Of a stretch of 32,759 nucleotides of DNA, positions 8,915-18,087 are shown piece by piece. Within the stretch, counting starts at the first letter, position 1. The number at the start of each line of letters is the position of its first letter. The translations under genes and the position numbers were made by a program. This DNA is from Candidatus Hydrogenedentota bacterium (GTDB lineage Bacteria; Hydrogenedentota; Hydrogenedentia; Hydrogenedentales; CAITNO01), in assembly GCA_029776995.1 (NCBI GenBank), contig JAKOTZ010000109.1:1-32759 (forward strand), written 5' to 3'. The notes under the pieces were generated by a model, which ran no database searches, was not told where the DNA came from, and was given only the letters and a program-made list of their open reading frames with translations.

Positions 8915-8948
8915 GATTTTTCCCGGCTGGATGGCAACATTTTTATTG

Positions 8949-9623
8949 TTACTGGCTGTGCAGCGGATCCAGCACGGCATTCAGCCGCTGAAGCAGCACG
9001 CCGAGCGAGGAGTAGAGATCTTCGCGCTGCATGATTACCCCTTCCGGTACGTCCAGGGCGGCCGGCGCAAAATTCCAGATGGCGCGTATGCCTCCGGATA
9101 CCATCAGGTTGGCCACCTCCTGGGCGGCGTCCGCGGGAACCGTGATAATGCCGACGTGCACCCGCATTCTCCGGGCGAGATGCGGCAGTTTTGAAATATG
9201 AAGCACCTCGCGCCCGTGTATAACCCGCCCAATTACATCAGGGTGCTTATCAAAGGCAGCCACAATGTCCAAACCATAGCGGTGGAATCGGCTGTACCCC
9301 AGCAGCGCCGAACCCAGGTTGCCCGCGCCGACGAGAAAGCCTTTTCGGATATTATTCCACCCCAGAAAACTCTCCACCGCCTGGATCAGCGCGGCCAGAT
9401 CATACCCGACTTTCGGCCGGCCTTTTATGCCCGTTACCGCCAGGTCTTTCCGGATCTGCGTAGCATCCAGTTTCAGGGCCTCCGCTATCTGGCTGCAGGA
9501 TATGGTATCCATGCCGTCCGCCAGCCGCTGCAGCAGGAGGTGATGGTAAAGCGGCAAACGGCGCAGCGTCGGTTCCGGAATATTTTTCTTTTCCATTTCA
9601 TCCTTTTGCCGATCAGAAGTCAT
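8949..9623 (-). CDS. rex: Redox-sensing transcriptional repressor Rex
   Basis: A 224-residue protein, usual for Rex (about 210-225). The N-terminal winged helix carries LPLYHHLLLQRL and the recognition region DATQIRKDLAVTG. The C-terminal Rossmann fold has FLVGAGNLGSALLGY for NAD(H), then VAAFDKHPDVIG, VGIITVPA and IWNFAPAALDVP, all family hallmarks. Rex dimers bind DNA when NADH is low and release it when the NADH/NAD+ ratio rises, controlling fermentation and respiration genes. ATG at 9623 has AAAGGA about 8 nt upstream. It is transcribed from its own near-consensus promoter. I could not find a convincing TTGTGA...TCACAA operator nearby, so its targets are probably elsewhere. Confidence 0.95.
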   Translation of the reverse strand: MTSDRQKDEMEKKNIPEPTLRRLPLYHHLLLQRLADGMDTISCSQIAEALKLDATQIRKDLAVTGIKGRPKVGYDLAALIQAVESFLGWNNIRKGFLVGAGNLGSALLGYSRFHRYGLDIVAAFDKHPDVIGRVIHGREVLHISKLPHLARRMRVHVGIITVPADAAQEVANLMVSGGIRAIWNFAPAALDVPEGVIMQREDLYSSLGVLLQRLNAVLDPLHSQ

Positions 9624-9691
9624 TGCCGTTCCTTTCGCTCAGTTAGGCCGCCGGACCTTCAGACACGCTCCAAACTGTACGCTTCTTTATC

Positions 9692-9720
9692 AGCATAACG
9701 GGCATTAGGAGGGATGTCAA
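9692..9720 (-). promoter_or_regulatory. Near-consensus sigma-70 promoter of rex
   Basis: On the minus strand: a perfect TTGACA (9715-9720), exactly 17 bp, then TATGCT (9692-9697). It lies in the 118-bp gap between hisF and rex. It is the best promoter match in the window. Confidence 0.75.
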
Positions 9721-9741
9721 GTATTTTCTCCTTTCCGCGGT

Positions 9742-10509
9742 TCACAGACGCATGGGTATTCCGTGCCGGGCGCAATATTCTTTGGCTTCGCGAATGGTAT
9801 ATTCCTGGTAATGGAAAATCGAGGCTGCCAGCGCGGCATCCGCTCCACCTTCCTGTAGGGCGGCCCGGAGGTGGTCCAACGTTCCCGCGCCGCCGCTGGC
9901 GATCACCGGAATGCTGACAGCGTCTGCCACCGCCCGGGTCAGCGGAATGTCGTATCCGTCTTTGGTGCCGTCACAGTCCATGCAGGTCAGCAGGATCTCG
10001 CCGGCGCCGCGCTGTTCCACTTCACGGGCCCAGGCCACCGGTTCCAGCGGTGTCGGCCTTCCACCGTCCCGCCCTCCGTGGCTTTTAACCTGATAGGATC
10101 CGTCCGGCAGACGTTTGGCATCGATGGCCACCACGATGCACTGGGAGCCGAAACGCCTGGCTGCTTCGTTGACAAACTCCGGATTCTCAATGGCGGGCGT
10201 ATTGATGGATACCTTGTCCGCTCCGGCCTGAAGCATGCGCCGGATATCCTCAATGGTCCGGATTCCGCCGCCCACGCATAATGGCATATACACCTGTTCG
10301 GCGGTCCGGCGCACCACATCCACCATCGTTTCCCGGTTATCCGTAGACGCCCGGATATCCAGAAACACAATTTCATCGGCTCCTTCCTGGTCATACCGCC
10401 GGGCGATTTCCACCGGATCTCCCGCGTCCCGCAACCCGAGAAACTTTACGCCTTTTACGACGCGCCCATCAGCCACGTCCAGGCAGGGAATGATTCGTTT
10501 CGCTAACAT
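9742..10509 (-). CDS. hisF: Imidazole glycerol phosphate synthase cyclase subunit HisF
   Basis: A 255-residue (beta/alpha)8 barrel of normal length. It starts [11 protein letters not shown], with catalytic D11, and has the second catalytic Asp at D130 (VVAIDAKR), plus CVGGGIRT, the first half of the phosphate site, and IASGGAGT, the second. Working with the glutaminase HisH, it converts PRFAR and ammonia to IGP and AICAR in histidine synthesis. HisH and the other his genes are not in this window, so the operon is split in this genome. One oddity is arginine at residue 53 (FLDIRAS), where most family members have threonine (FLDITAS). ATG at 10509 has GGAG about 8 nt upstream. Its own promoter and a 5'-leader hairpin lie in front. 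Confidence 0.97.
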   Translation of the reverse strand: MLAKRIIPCLDVADGRVVKGVKFLGLRDAGDPVEIARRYDQEGADEIVFLDIRASTDNRETMVDVVRRTAEQVYMPLCVGGGIRTIEDIRRMLQAGADKVSINTPAIENPEFVNEAARRFGSQCIVVAIDAKRLPDGSYQVKSHGGRDGGRPTPLEPVAWAREVEQRGAGEILLTCMDCDGTKDGYDIPLTRAVADAVSIPVIASGGAGTLDHLRAALQEGGADAALAASIFHYQEYTIREAKEYCARHGIPMRL

Positions 10510-10531
10510 ATCAAAACTCCAGGGGATTAAA

Positions 10532-10565
10532 ATGCCGCGCAGCGCTTCCTTCGCGCGAGGGGCAT
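10532..10565 (-). promoter_or_regulatory. Hairpin in the hisF 5' leader
   Basis: Read on the minus strand, ATGC/GCAT (10562-10565 with 10532-10535) plus CGCGC/GCGCG form a bulged stem between the promoter and the SD element, followed by ATTTTAAT. It could attenuate hisF, but there is no histidine-rich leader peptide to support classical attenuation. Confidence 0.3.
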
Positions 10566-10599
10566 CTGTGCGTTCAATGGTCCTCCAAAGCCCTGTTAA

Positions 10600-10629
10600 A
10601 GTATAGATTTTCCACGCCGGTCACCGCAA
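10600..10629 (-). promoter_or_regulatory. Sigma-70-like promoter of hisF
   Basis: On the minus strand: TTGCGG (10624-10629), 18-bp spacer, TATACT (10600-10605). These are the same hexamers and spacing as the promoter at 4632-4661. The -35 overlaps the last codons of the upstream gene. Confidence 0.5.
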
Positions 10630-13257
10630 TCCCTTCTTCATGGAACCTTTTTCGGCGGCTGATGATGGCGCGAGATACAGCACCATACGCTGCGCCAGGG
10701 TGTCCGCGCGCAGCAGCATAATCTGCTGGTCGACATCTTCCGTGGAAAACACCCGCAGTGTGTCACTGAATAATGCACCCTCTGGGCATAGTTCCGTGAG
10801 TCGGTTGTTGCGGTTTTCCAGCCATGACATATCCAGGATGGTATCCGCGTGTTCCGGAAACAGCACCAGGTAGAGCATGTCCGCTTCTACCAGCTCACTG
10901 AAAAAATGGGTTCCCAGCGAAACCTCCGGAATCAGATCATCCCGCATGGCCACGATTTCACAGGTAACCGATACCCTGTCAATTTCCGAGAAGGTAACCG
11001 GCACGCCCAGATCAGGTGAGGACGTCCCCCACCGGCCGGGCCCCGCCAGAAAAATGTTCTTTTCCGACAAGAGCGGGTGATGCACGATTTGTCCGATCAG
11101 GCGCGCCACCCGGTAGCGGTCATTCAGCGGAAGCGCGCCATATCGTGCCGGATGGACCAGAATCATCCAGTCGACCTGTACCAGGCGGCTGGTGCCAATA
11201 ACCGGCCCGGACCCGGACATGATCATTTTTTCCGGCGCGACATCGGCATCCGGAATGGCTGCGGCATCCCGCCGCACCTGGAAAGGCCGGCACTGAACAA
11301 AATTTACCCGCCAGGTATCATCATCATTAAAGTTAACCGTGAACTCCGTGTCCACGGGGCAATTATAGATTTCTTCCAGCGTCCCCAGTGCTTCCCGCAT
11401 CTTGCGGATAAACAACTCATCCCGCAACACAGCATCGAGGGAAATAAAAGGAGGCGGCGCCGGCTGTTTCCGCTGGCGCGCTTCCCGTTCCGCGGCGGCA
11501 TCCCGGCCTTCGAAACGCCGTAATGCCTCCAGGTCGGAATCCGGAAGACGGCCTTTCAGTTCGTCGTAATCCAGCGAAATCAGCTGGTTGGCATCCAGGT
11601 CCAGGACATCCACGCGACGCTGGGTGTACTGGCGTCCTCCCTTTTCGGGACGCAGCAGCGGAGCGTTCAGGGCCACTATACGGGTATAATCGTCATCCCG
11701 CCGGTCAACGGCCCGCGTGCCCAGCCCCATGACCAGCCGCAGCAGCCCCGCCTGCGGGTCTATATCCTGATGCCAGACATAGGGATTATAAGAAAATCCC
11801 ACCCCCGCCAAATCCGGGAAAAACAGTTCCCCCCGCTGCGTGCCGGAGACCCGCTGCACCAGCAGGGCCATCTGTTCTTCCCTATCCAGCAGGCCGTATC
11901 GTTTTCGGTATGCCAGGGCCTGTGGACTGAGCGCGCTGGCATAAACCGTCCGAATGGCCGATTTAAAATCTTCCAGCCGTTTCTGGAAGGAACCTTGGTT
12001 GGCGCAAAAAACACTTTCATATTTTCCCGCGAAGGAATAACCGAAACTGTCCTCGAGCACCGAACTGGACCGCACAATGATCGGCGAGGTTCCGAAATAG
12101 TCCAGAACGCGGGCCATTTCCTCTTCGGCATCCCGGGGAAAGGTTCCCGTCAGGATACGACGGCGGATGAATTCCGCCCCTTCCAGGTAGTCGCCCTGGA
12201 TTTTGCGGCGCCGACGCAGCCACCAGCAGCCGTTCTGCACAAGGTAGGTATTAAACAAATCAGCCCCGATAAAGAAACTGTCGTGCAGTTCCAGCAGACC
12301 ATGCCAGGCAGGTGAAGCGCTCCGCAGGATAGCATGGGCCAGCAGCATGCCCACGGCTTTTCCGCCGATCTGTCCGGTGCCAATAATCCGCCTGCCGATA
12401 TCCAGCAGGTCCTCGAGCGAGAAGAAACGGCGGGTCAGCGCCAGCATCCGCTCATCCCGGGAAATAACCATATGCAGCAGGCGCTCCCGGACGATCTCGG
12501 CCTGTTCCGTTTGCCGGCGTTCCGCGGGGCCCGCCACGATTTCCTGGGCCAGCAGAAAGGTCCGGTTCCAATCATCCAGGGGCGGAACGGCGCATCCCAC
12601 GGCGGTGGGCGGCGTGGGCCGCAATACGGACGCCACCCGATGGCTCGACGTAATGGGAATCATCCCGCCCTGTTTCCACTCGTGCAGCAGATGCATTGTC
12701 GGGGAATGGCGGAACTGGGTCTTGATAGGACGCAGATAAATGTCATTCTCCTGACGGTACACGTCGATCATCACCTGGCAGGTTTCGCGGATCGGAAAAA
12801 CCGCCTCGTTTGAGTGCCGGTCACGGAGCAACGCGAAATAGGCCAGGTCACCCCGGTCATAAAGATAAGGACACGTGAGCATGAAGAAATTGCAGAGCAT
12901 CTGATCGCTGTGCCAGGCGGATGCCAGTTCGGACAGCACGTCAAAAACGTAACAGGCACCTTTCGGCGTCGACTCGATGGCATCGTGGACCGCGTCCAGA
13001 AAGGGTTCAAATCCCATGGCGGGATGCAGATTAACTGTCTGGACACCCGATGGTTTGCCTGTTATAAGCGCGGCATGCGCCGCGTAGCGGAAATACACGA
13101 CCGGCCGTTCAGATGCCAGGCTGTACCGAACATACGGGGTCACAAATTGTTCGTAGTCCGAGGTGCGGTCCACCCGCCAGACAATATTGTCCCCGGCCAG
13201 CACCCCCCGCAGCATCCGGTCGATTTCAGGCACCCCCGTGCTGAACCCTGGATTCAT
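10621..13257 (-). CDS. KaiC/RecA-like domain fused to a PEP-synthase/PPDK N-terminal ATP-grasp domain
   Basis: The start is the ATG at 13257, with AAGGAG 9 nt upstream, giving 878 aa; the in-frame extension to 13332 has no SD element and runs into the gdhA terminator hairpin. The first 230 or so residues begin FSTGVPEIDRMLRGVLAGDNI, the opening of a KaiC/RecA-like domain, but the Walker A GKT is absent. From about 290 comes the nucleotide-binding half of PEP synthase/pyruvate phosphate dikinase (GQIGGKAVGMLLA; IIVRSSSVLEDS at about 393-404; FAGKYESVF). The central phosphohistidine domain (T-x-H-x-x-x-R) and PEP-binding barrel are both missing; a conserved-looking C-terminal domain (FLAGPGRWGTSSPDLGVPV) takes their place. 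It therefore cannot carry out the full PEP-synthase reaction. A phosphotransfer or regulatory ATP-grasp role is inference. It lies downstream of gdhA behind a hairpin. Confidence 0.75.
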   Translation of the reverse strand: MNPGFSTGVPEIDRMLRGVLAGDNIVWRVDRTSDYEQFVTPYVRYSLASERPVVYFRYAAHAALITGKPSGVQTVNLHPAMGFEPFLDAVHDAIESTPKGACYVFDVLSELASAWHSDQMLCNFFMLTCPYLYDRGDLAYFALLRDRHSNEAVFPIRETCQVMIDVYRQENDIYLRPIKTQFRHSPTMHLLHEWKQGGMIPITSSHRVASVLRPTPPTAVGCAVPPLDDWNRTFLLAQEIVAGPAERRQTEQAEIVRERLLHMVISRDERMLALTRRFFSLEDLLDIGRRIIGTGQIGGKAVGMLLAHAILRSASPAWHGLLELHDSFFIGADLFNTYLVQNGCWWLRRRRKIQGDYLEGAEFIRRRILTGTFPRDAEEEMARVLDYFGTSPIIVRSSSVLEDSFGYSFAGKYESVFCANQGSFQKRLEDFKSAIRTVYASALSPQALAYRKRYGLLDREEQMALLVQRVSGTQRGELFFPDLAGVGFSYNPYVWHQDIDPQAGLLRLVMGLGTRAVDRRDDDYTRIVALNAPLLRPEKGGRQYTQRRVDVLDLDANQLISLDYDELKGRLPDSDLEALRRFEGRDAAAEREARQRKQPAPPPFISLDAVLRDELFIRKMREALGTLEEIYNCPVDTEFTVNFNDDDTWRVNFVQCRPFQVRRDAAAIPDADVAPEKMIMSGSGPVIGTSRLVQVDWMILVHPARYGALPLNDRYRVARLIGQIVHHPLLSEKNIFLAGPGRWGTSSPDLGVPVTFSEIDRVSVTCEIVAMRDDLIPEVSLGTHFFSELVEADMLYLVLFPEHADTILDMSWLENRNNRLTELCPEGALFSDTLRVFSTEDVDQQIMLLRADTLAQRMVLYLAPSSAAEKGSMKKGLR

Positions 13258-13309
13258 ACAGCATGACTCCTTGTAAGCGCCCCGCGGCGCATCCGACACA
13301 AGGCTTAAC

Positions 13310-13356
13310 AGCCAACGCGCCCGGCAACCCACGGTTTACCGGGCGCGCGACTGGCT
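13310..13356 (-). terminator. Long hairpin after gdhA, probable terminator without a U tract
   Basis: Nested perfect arms: AGCCA/TGGCT (13310-13314 with 13352-13356), CGCGCCCGG/CCGGGCGCG (13316-13324 with 13339-13347), and AACC/GGTT inside. On the minus strand it is followed by GTTAAGCC rather than a run of T, so it may be a factor-assisted terminator or a processing/stability element between gdhA and the next gene. Confidence 0.55.
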
Positions 13357-13377
13357 TGTTCTGTCATCCGATTTCCG

Positions 13378-14766
<1,389 letters not shown>

Positions 14767-14772
14767 TCATTT

Positions 14773-14788
14773 CGGAATTTAGATTCCG
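14773..14788. promoter_or_regulatory. Candidate NrpR-type operator, GGAA-N6-TTCC, in gdhA leader
   Basis: CGGAAT-TTAG-ATTCCG is a perfect 6+6 inverted repeat whose core is GGAA-N6-TTCC, the published operator pattern of archaeal NrpR. It begins about 10 bp downstream of the gdhA -10 box, where a bound repressor would block initiation or early elongation. It could instead act as a small RNA hairpin in the leader. Confidence 0.6.
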
Positions 14789-14798
14789 TAATGTGTCT

Positions 14799-14829
14799 AT
14801 TATAAAACCTGTAAAACGGTTATTTTCAA
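14799..14829 (-). promoter_or_regulatory. gdhA promoter
   Basis: On the minus strand: TTGAAA (14824-14829), 19-bp spacer, then a perfect TATAAT (14799-14804). The expected start lies near 14792, giving a leader of about 74 nt. The long spacer suggests a promoter open to regulation. Confidence 0.6.
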
Positions 14830-14854
14830 GGGTAAAACCAGAATATTTTATCAT

Positions 14855-14880
14855 TTTAACCGGCAAAAATGCCGTTTAAA
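14855..14880. promoter_or_regulatory. Palindrome CGGCA-N4-TGCCG, distal operator candidate
   Basis: A 26-bp palindrome with one mismatched pair: TTTAA, a mismatch, CGGCA-AAAA-TGCCG, a mismatch, TTAAA. The core (14861-14874) matches that at 14946-14959. Its centre is 85 bp from the second copy, close to eight helical turns, and it lies upstream of the gdhA -35. Confidence 0.55.
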
Positions 14881-14935
14881 GCAGCGCATATTTTGCCATT
14901 AAGCCCAAAAAATTTCCGATATCATGCTTTTTTTC

Positions 14936-14966
14936 TTGATTGATCCGGCAATATTGCCGGTATACT
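14936..14966 (+). promoter_or_regulatory. Promoter of the NrpR-type gene, with a palindromic operator in its spacer
   Basis: TATACT (14961-14966) is the -10; TTGATT (14936-14941, 19-bp spacer) is the best -35. The perfect 16-bp palindrome CCGGCAATATTGCCGG (14945-14960) fills the spacer completely. A protein bound there would exclude RNA polymerase, so autoregulation is likely. Confidence 0.6.
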
Positions 14967-14990
14967 GATGGAAAATGCCTGGAGCCGGAA

Positions 14991-16001
14991 GTGGACATTA
15001 AAACCCGACGCCGCATGATCGCCATTCTGGAGGCGCTGCGAAACAGCCCGAAAAGCCAGGGCAGCAAAGCGATCGCCGCCGCGCTGGCCCTCTCCGGCAT
15101 TGAAATGAGCGAACGGGCAGTACGCAATTATTTGGCCCAGGCGGACATTCTGGGCTGGACCGTAAACCTGGGGCGGCGGGGACGCCGGCTTACGCCGGAC
15201 GGCCTGCGGGAGATCGAAAGCGCCCTGGCGGTGGACAAAGTGGGGTTTGTCGCCGCCAAAGTGGACGCGCTGGCCTATCAGATGGATTTTGACCTCGCCC
15301 GCCGTAAAGGTCGGGTGGTTATGAATATCGCCACAGTGTCCCTGCGCGAGGCTTATCCCGCCCTGCAGATCATTCAGGATGTGTTTCGCGCGGGCCTGGG
15401 CATGGGTACCCTGGCTTGTGTCGCCTTCCCCGGGGAATCCATCGGCTCTTTCACCACCCCGCCTCACATGATGGCGATTGGAACCGTATGCAGCGTGACC
15501 ATCAATGGAATCCTGCTGAAGGCGGGCATTGTTGCCCACGCGAAGTTCGGCGGACTGCTGGAACTGGAATCCGGAAAACCCAAACGGTTCATTCAAATCA
15601 TCACCTATGAAGGCTCCACACTGGATCCGCTGGAAGTTTTTATCCGCAGCCATATGACCTCCGTGCTGCGCGCGGCGGAGAGCGGAAACGGGATCATTGG
15701 ATCGGGATTCAGGGAGATTCCGGCCGTTTCCCTGCCGGAAGCGAGGCGGATTGCCCGCCAGGCTGAACAGGCCGGCCTGGGGGGCGTGCTGGCTTTCGGC
15801 CATCCCAACCAGCCGCTGCTGGACGTGCCGGTCCCGAGCGGACGGGTGGGCATGGCGCTAACAGGCGGGCTGAATCCCATCGCGGCGGTGGCGGAGTCCG
15901 GGATCGCCATCACCGGTACCGCCATGAGCACCCTGGCGCCTTATGAACAGCTGACCGACTACCGAAACCTGATCACTGTCGCCGCGCGGCTCCCCCGCTA
16001 A
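14991..16001 (+). CDS. NrpR-type nitrogen regulator: winged-helix plus DUF128 domain
   Basis: The start is GTG at 14991, preceded by GGAG 6 nt upstream; a TTG at 14940 in the same frame lies inside the promoter palindrome and is rejected. The product is 336 aa. Residues about 1-65 form a winged helix (KTRRRMIAILEALRNSP, ERAVRNYLAQADILGWTVN). The rest is one DUF128 effector domain with MGTLACVAFPGESIGSF, GTVCSVTINGILLKAGI and VGMALTGGLNPIAAVAESGI. Archaeal NrpR uses this domain to sense 2-oxoglutarate and represses nif and glnA; archaeal forms often have two such domains, this one has one. It is divergent from gdhA, whose substrate is 2-oxoglutarate, so control of gdhA is a strong inference. 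It ends 5 bp from the convergent SAM-hydrolase gene. Confidence 0.88.
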   Translation: MDIKTRRRMIAILEALRNSPKSQGSKAIAAALALSGIEMSERAVRNYLAQADILGWTVNLGRRGRRLTPDGLREIESALAVDKVGFVAAKVDALAYQMDFDLARRKGRVVMNIATVSLREAYPALQIIQDVFRAGLGMGTLACVAFPGESIGSFTTPPHMMAIGTVCSVTINGILLKAGIVAHAKFGGLLELESGKPKRFIQIITYEGSTLDPLEVFIRSHMTSVLRAAESGNGIIGSGFREIPAVSLPEARRIARQAEQAGLGGVLAFGHPNQPLLDVPVPSGRVGMALTGGLNPIAAVAESGIAITGTAMSTLAPYEQLTDYRNLITVAARLPR

Positions 16002-16006
16002 GCCGG

Positions 16007-16843
16007 CTACGCCATGACAGCGCGGAGCGTTACCCGGGCCCCCGCCTGGATATTCCACACCCTCGCCGCGCTGTCCGCGCGGGTGGCCAGTTCCAGCCGG
16101 TCACCACTGTTAATCAGCGCGGCCAGTTCTCCCGGCTGGATGTCGCCGTAAGTCCGCACCATCCGGATTTCCATTTCTTTTTCGGGGGCGCGTTCCAGAC
16201 AAATCCGGACAGCCTCCGCCGCCGCTTCCGGTGGAAATAATTGTCGATCCAGGTTGGTCACGGCATTGCCAAAACGGTCCACATGTATAACTTGGCCGAC
16301 TACGATGCCGTCCTCCAATATCAGCGGCTCCGGAAACGGCAATCGAACCGGGTCAACCAACGGTGGACCGAGATGCTCCGGCCTTCCTCCCCGGGCGAGA
16401 AAGGCTGCCACCGGCGCAAACAGGTCACGGCCGTGAAAGGTAGCACTTAAAACATCCGGCACGCCGGGCACCGCGCAGGGCAACCCGATTTCATGGATGG
16501 GACCGGCCCCTTCGCGCCGCCAGAGCAGGGTAAGCAGGCCATTATCGGGGCATACGACCAGCCTATCCCGCCATGAGGCCACCATCGGCCTGCGTTGCGT
16601 GCCGACACCCGGGTCCACCACCACGACATGCACGCTTCCCGCAGGGTACCGGGGTATTGCCCCCTCCAAAAACAGCGCTCCGGCCCATACGTCATGGGCG
16701 GAAATATCGTGGGCCAGGTCGTCGATGACGGCTTCCGGAACCAGCCCGCGCAGTACGCCTTTCATCTGGGCCACATAGCCGTCCGCGGTGCCGAAATCCG
16801 TGGTCAGGGTAATCAGCGGCGGGCGCATGGTATCCGGGATCAC
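16007..16843 (-). CDS. SAM hydrolase (SAM hydroxide adenosyltransferase, DUF62/chlorinase-fluorinase superfamily)
   Basis: A 278-residue protein with the full DUF62 pattern: LTTDFGTADGYVAQMKG (13-29), VVVVDPGVGTQRR (73-85), CPDNGLLT (98-105), TFHGRDLFAPVAA (135-147) and HVDRFGNAVTNL. The Asp-Arg-His set that activates water in the archaeal homologues aligns with D77, R84 and H137, so it should split S-adenosylmethionine to adenosine and methionine rather than halogenate it. The start is GTG at 16843, overlapping the upstream stop by 4 bp (GTGA); ATG at 16828 is possible. It is the last gene of a three-gene overlapping run with two peptidase-fold proteins, and a functional link to them is not obvious. 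Confidence 0.9.
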   Translation of the reverse strand: MIPDTMRPPLITLTTDFGTADGYVAQMKGVLRGLVPEAVIDDLAHDISAHDVWAGALFLEGAIPRYPAGSVHVVVVDPGVGTQRRPMVASWRDRLVVCPDNGLLTLLWRREGAGPIHEIGLPCAVPGVPDVLSATFHGRDLFAPVAAFLARGGRPEHLGPPLVDPVRLPFPEPLILEDGIVVGQVIHVDRFGNAVTNLDRQLFPPEAAAEAVRICLERAPEKEMEIRMVRTYGDIQPGELAALINSGDRLELATRADSAARVWNIQAGARVTLRAVMA

Positions 16844-18087
16844 TCGGCCATAGCCGATTTAACCACGTCCACCGGCCGCCCCAGCACGGCTTCCAGATTG
16901 ACTGTCGGCAAAGCGGGTGTCCGCGAAACGATTTCCTTGGACCCGTCCGGCAGAAGCAGGAAGGTGTCTTCAGATTTTGCCCCGCCGCCGGAAGGATTCC
17001 ACGCGAACGCGCTTCCGAACGGGACGTCCAGCCCTGCCAGAAGGCGCAGCCTCTCCGGCCAGAAGGTGTCGAGCACGGGGAAAGATTCGCCCGGTTTACC
17101 CTTACAGGTGCGGCCGGCATATCCCGTGGATCCCCCCTGATGATGGTTGTGCCATTCGTTGGCAGCGAATCCAAGCTGGGCGTACGCGGCCGCCAGGTCG
17201 TCAAATACCTCGCCCAGGGTACGACCGGGACGGGTCGCCTCCTGGGCAATGGCATCGACCCCGCAGATCCGCGCGTACGCGTCCGCGACGCCTTCAGGCA
17301 GTTTCCCCACCCGTTTGAACCGGGTAAGCGAAACAACCAGCCCCTCTTTCAGAAAACACCCTACCACCATGACATAGCCCTGAACGCGGGTTATGCCGGC
17401 ATTCCCTCCCAGCAGCGAACCCTGAGATGGTAAGGGATGCCTGAAGCGGATCCGGTCATCCGCGGCAATCAGCGCTACGGGCACCTGACATTCCCGGCGC
17501 TGCCCTTCATATACCAGCCTGGCGGCAATATCGTTTTCCGGGTCGCCCGCCCGGATATCCAGGAGAGTAGCCGTCATCGCCTCGGCCGCGCGGCGCCCCA
17601 GTTCCCGGTATTTTTCCAGTTCCATCGGGGTGAGCAGGGCGCGCAATACTGCCAGATCCCCGTGCACGTTCGGGCCGATAGAACCGTCATCAGAGGCAAT
17701 TGCTCCGGGGAACGCTTTGCTGACGGCTTCAGCGGGACTGGACTCGAACCACAGATAATCCACGGAACCGCAGCCGAATCCGTCCAGTTCTTCCGCCATG
17801 ATCCGGGGCTTTTCGATGGTGTCGCCCACGAAAAATACCCGCCCGTCGCGATGCACAAACAGGGCATTCGCTCCCGCGTCTGCATAGGTCCAGATATAGT
17901 TGCGCCTGCCGCCGGTAGCCATGGCGAAGTTGTCCGCCCGGGTCAGCAGCACGCCATCCAGATTCTTTTCCGCCAAAAACGCCTGAATAAGGGCCGTTCT
18001 AATTTTGAAAAGTTCCAGGTCATTTCGGACGTCCGCGCTCATAGGTCTGTCTCCCGTCTCTGCCGCATCCGGCGCCTGCAACATCAT
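16840..18087 (-). CDS. M24 (pita-bread fold) protein lacking most metal ligands, creatinase/aminopeptidase P-like
   Basis: A 415-residue protein: a creatinase-type N-terminal domain (about 25-150) and a pita-bread domain (about 155-385). M24 metallopeptidases bind two metals with D, D, H, E, E. By eye the positions here read V242 (MVVGCF), S253 (VVSLTRF), H316/H317 (NHHQGGSTGY), N364 (FAWNPS) and E373 (KSEDTFLL), so three ligands are gone. Creatinase is a known metal-free member with the same fold, so a hydrolase of a small guanidino or amino compound is possible. The ATG at 18087 overlaps the M20 stop (ATGA). An internal ATG at 18042, with GGGAG 8 nt upstream, may be the true start, because the first 15 residues look non-homologous. 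Confidence 0.8.
   Translation of the reverse strand: MMLQAPDAAETGDRPMSADVRNDLELFKIRTALIQAFLAEKNLDGVLLTRADNFAMATGGRRNYIWTYADAGANALFVHRDGRVFFVGDTIEKPRIMAEELDGFGCGSVDYLWFESSPAEAVSKAFPGAIASDDGSIGPNVHGDLAVLRALLTPMELEKYRELGRRAAEAMTATLLDIRAGDPENDIAARLVYEGQRRECQVPVALIAADDRIRFRHPLPSQGSLLGGNAGITRVQGYVMVVGCFLKEGLVVSLTRFKRVGKLPEGVADAYARICGVDAIAQEATRPGRTLGEVFDDLAAAYAQLGFAANEWHNHHQGGSTGYAGRTCKGKPGESFPVLDTFWPERLRLLAGLDVPFGSAFAWNPSGGGAKSEDTFLLLPDGSKEIVSRTPALPTVNLEAVLGRPVDVVKSAMAE

Noticed and set aside
8845-8948. CTTGTTGATTTCAAG as a possible Rex operator
   Set aside because: Only the outer CTTG/CAAG pair is symmetric; it does not fit TTGTGA...TCACAA and it overlaps the -35 of the GGDEF gene.
14940-14990. 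An upstream TTG start for the NrpR-type protein
   Set aside because: It lies within the promoter, upstream of the -10 box and inside the palindrome; GTG at 14991 has a proper SD element.
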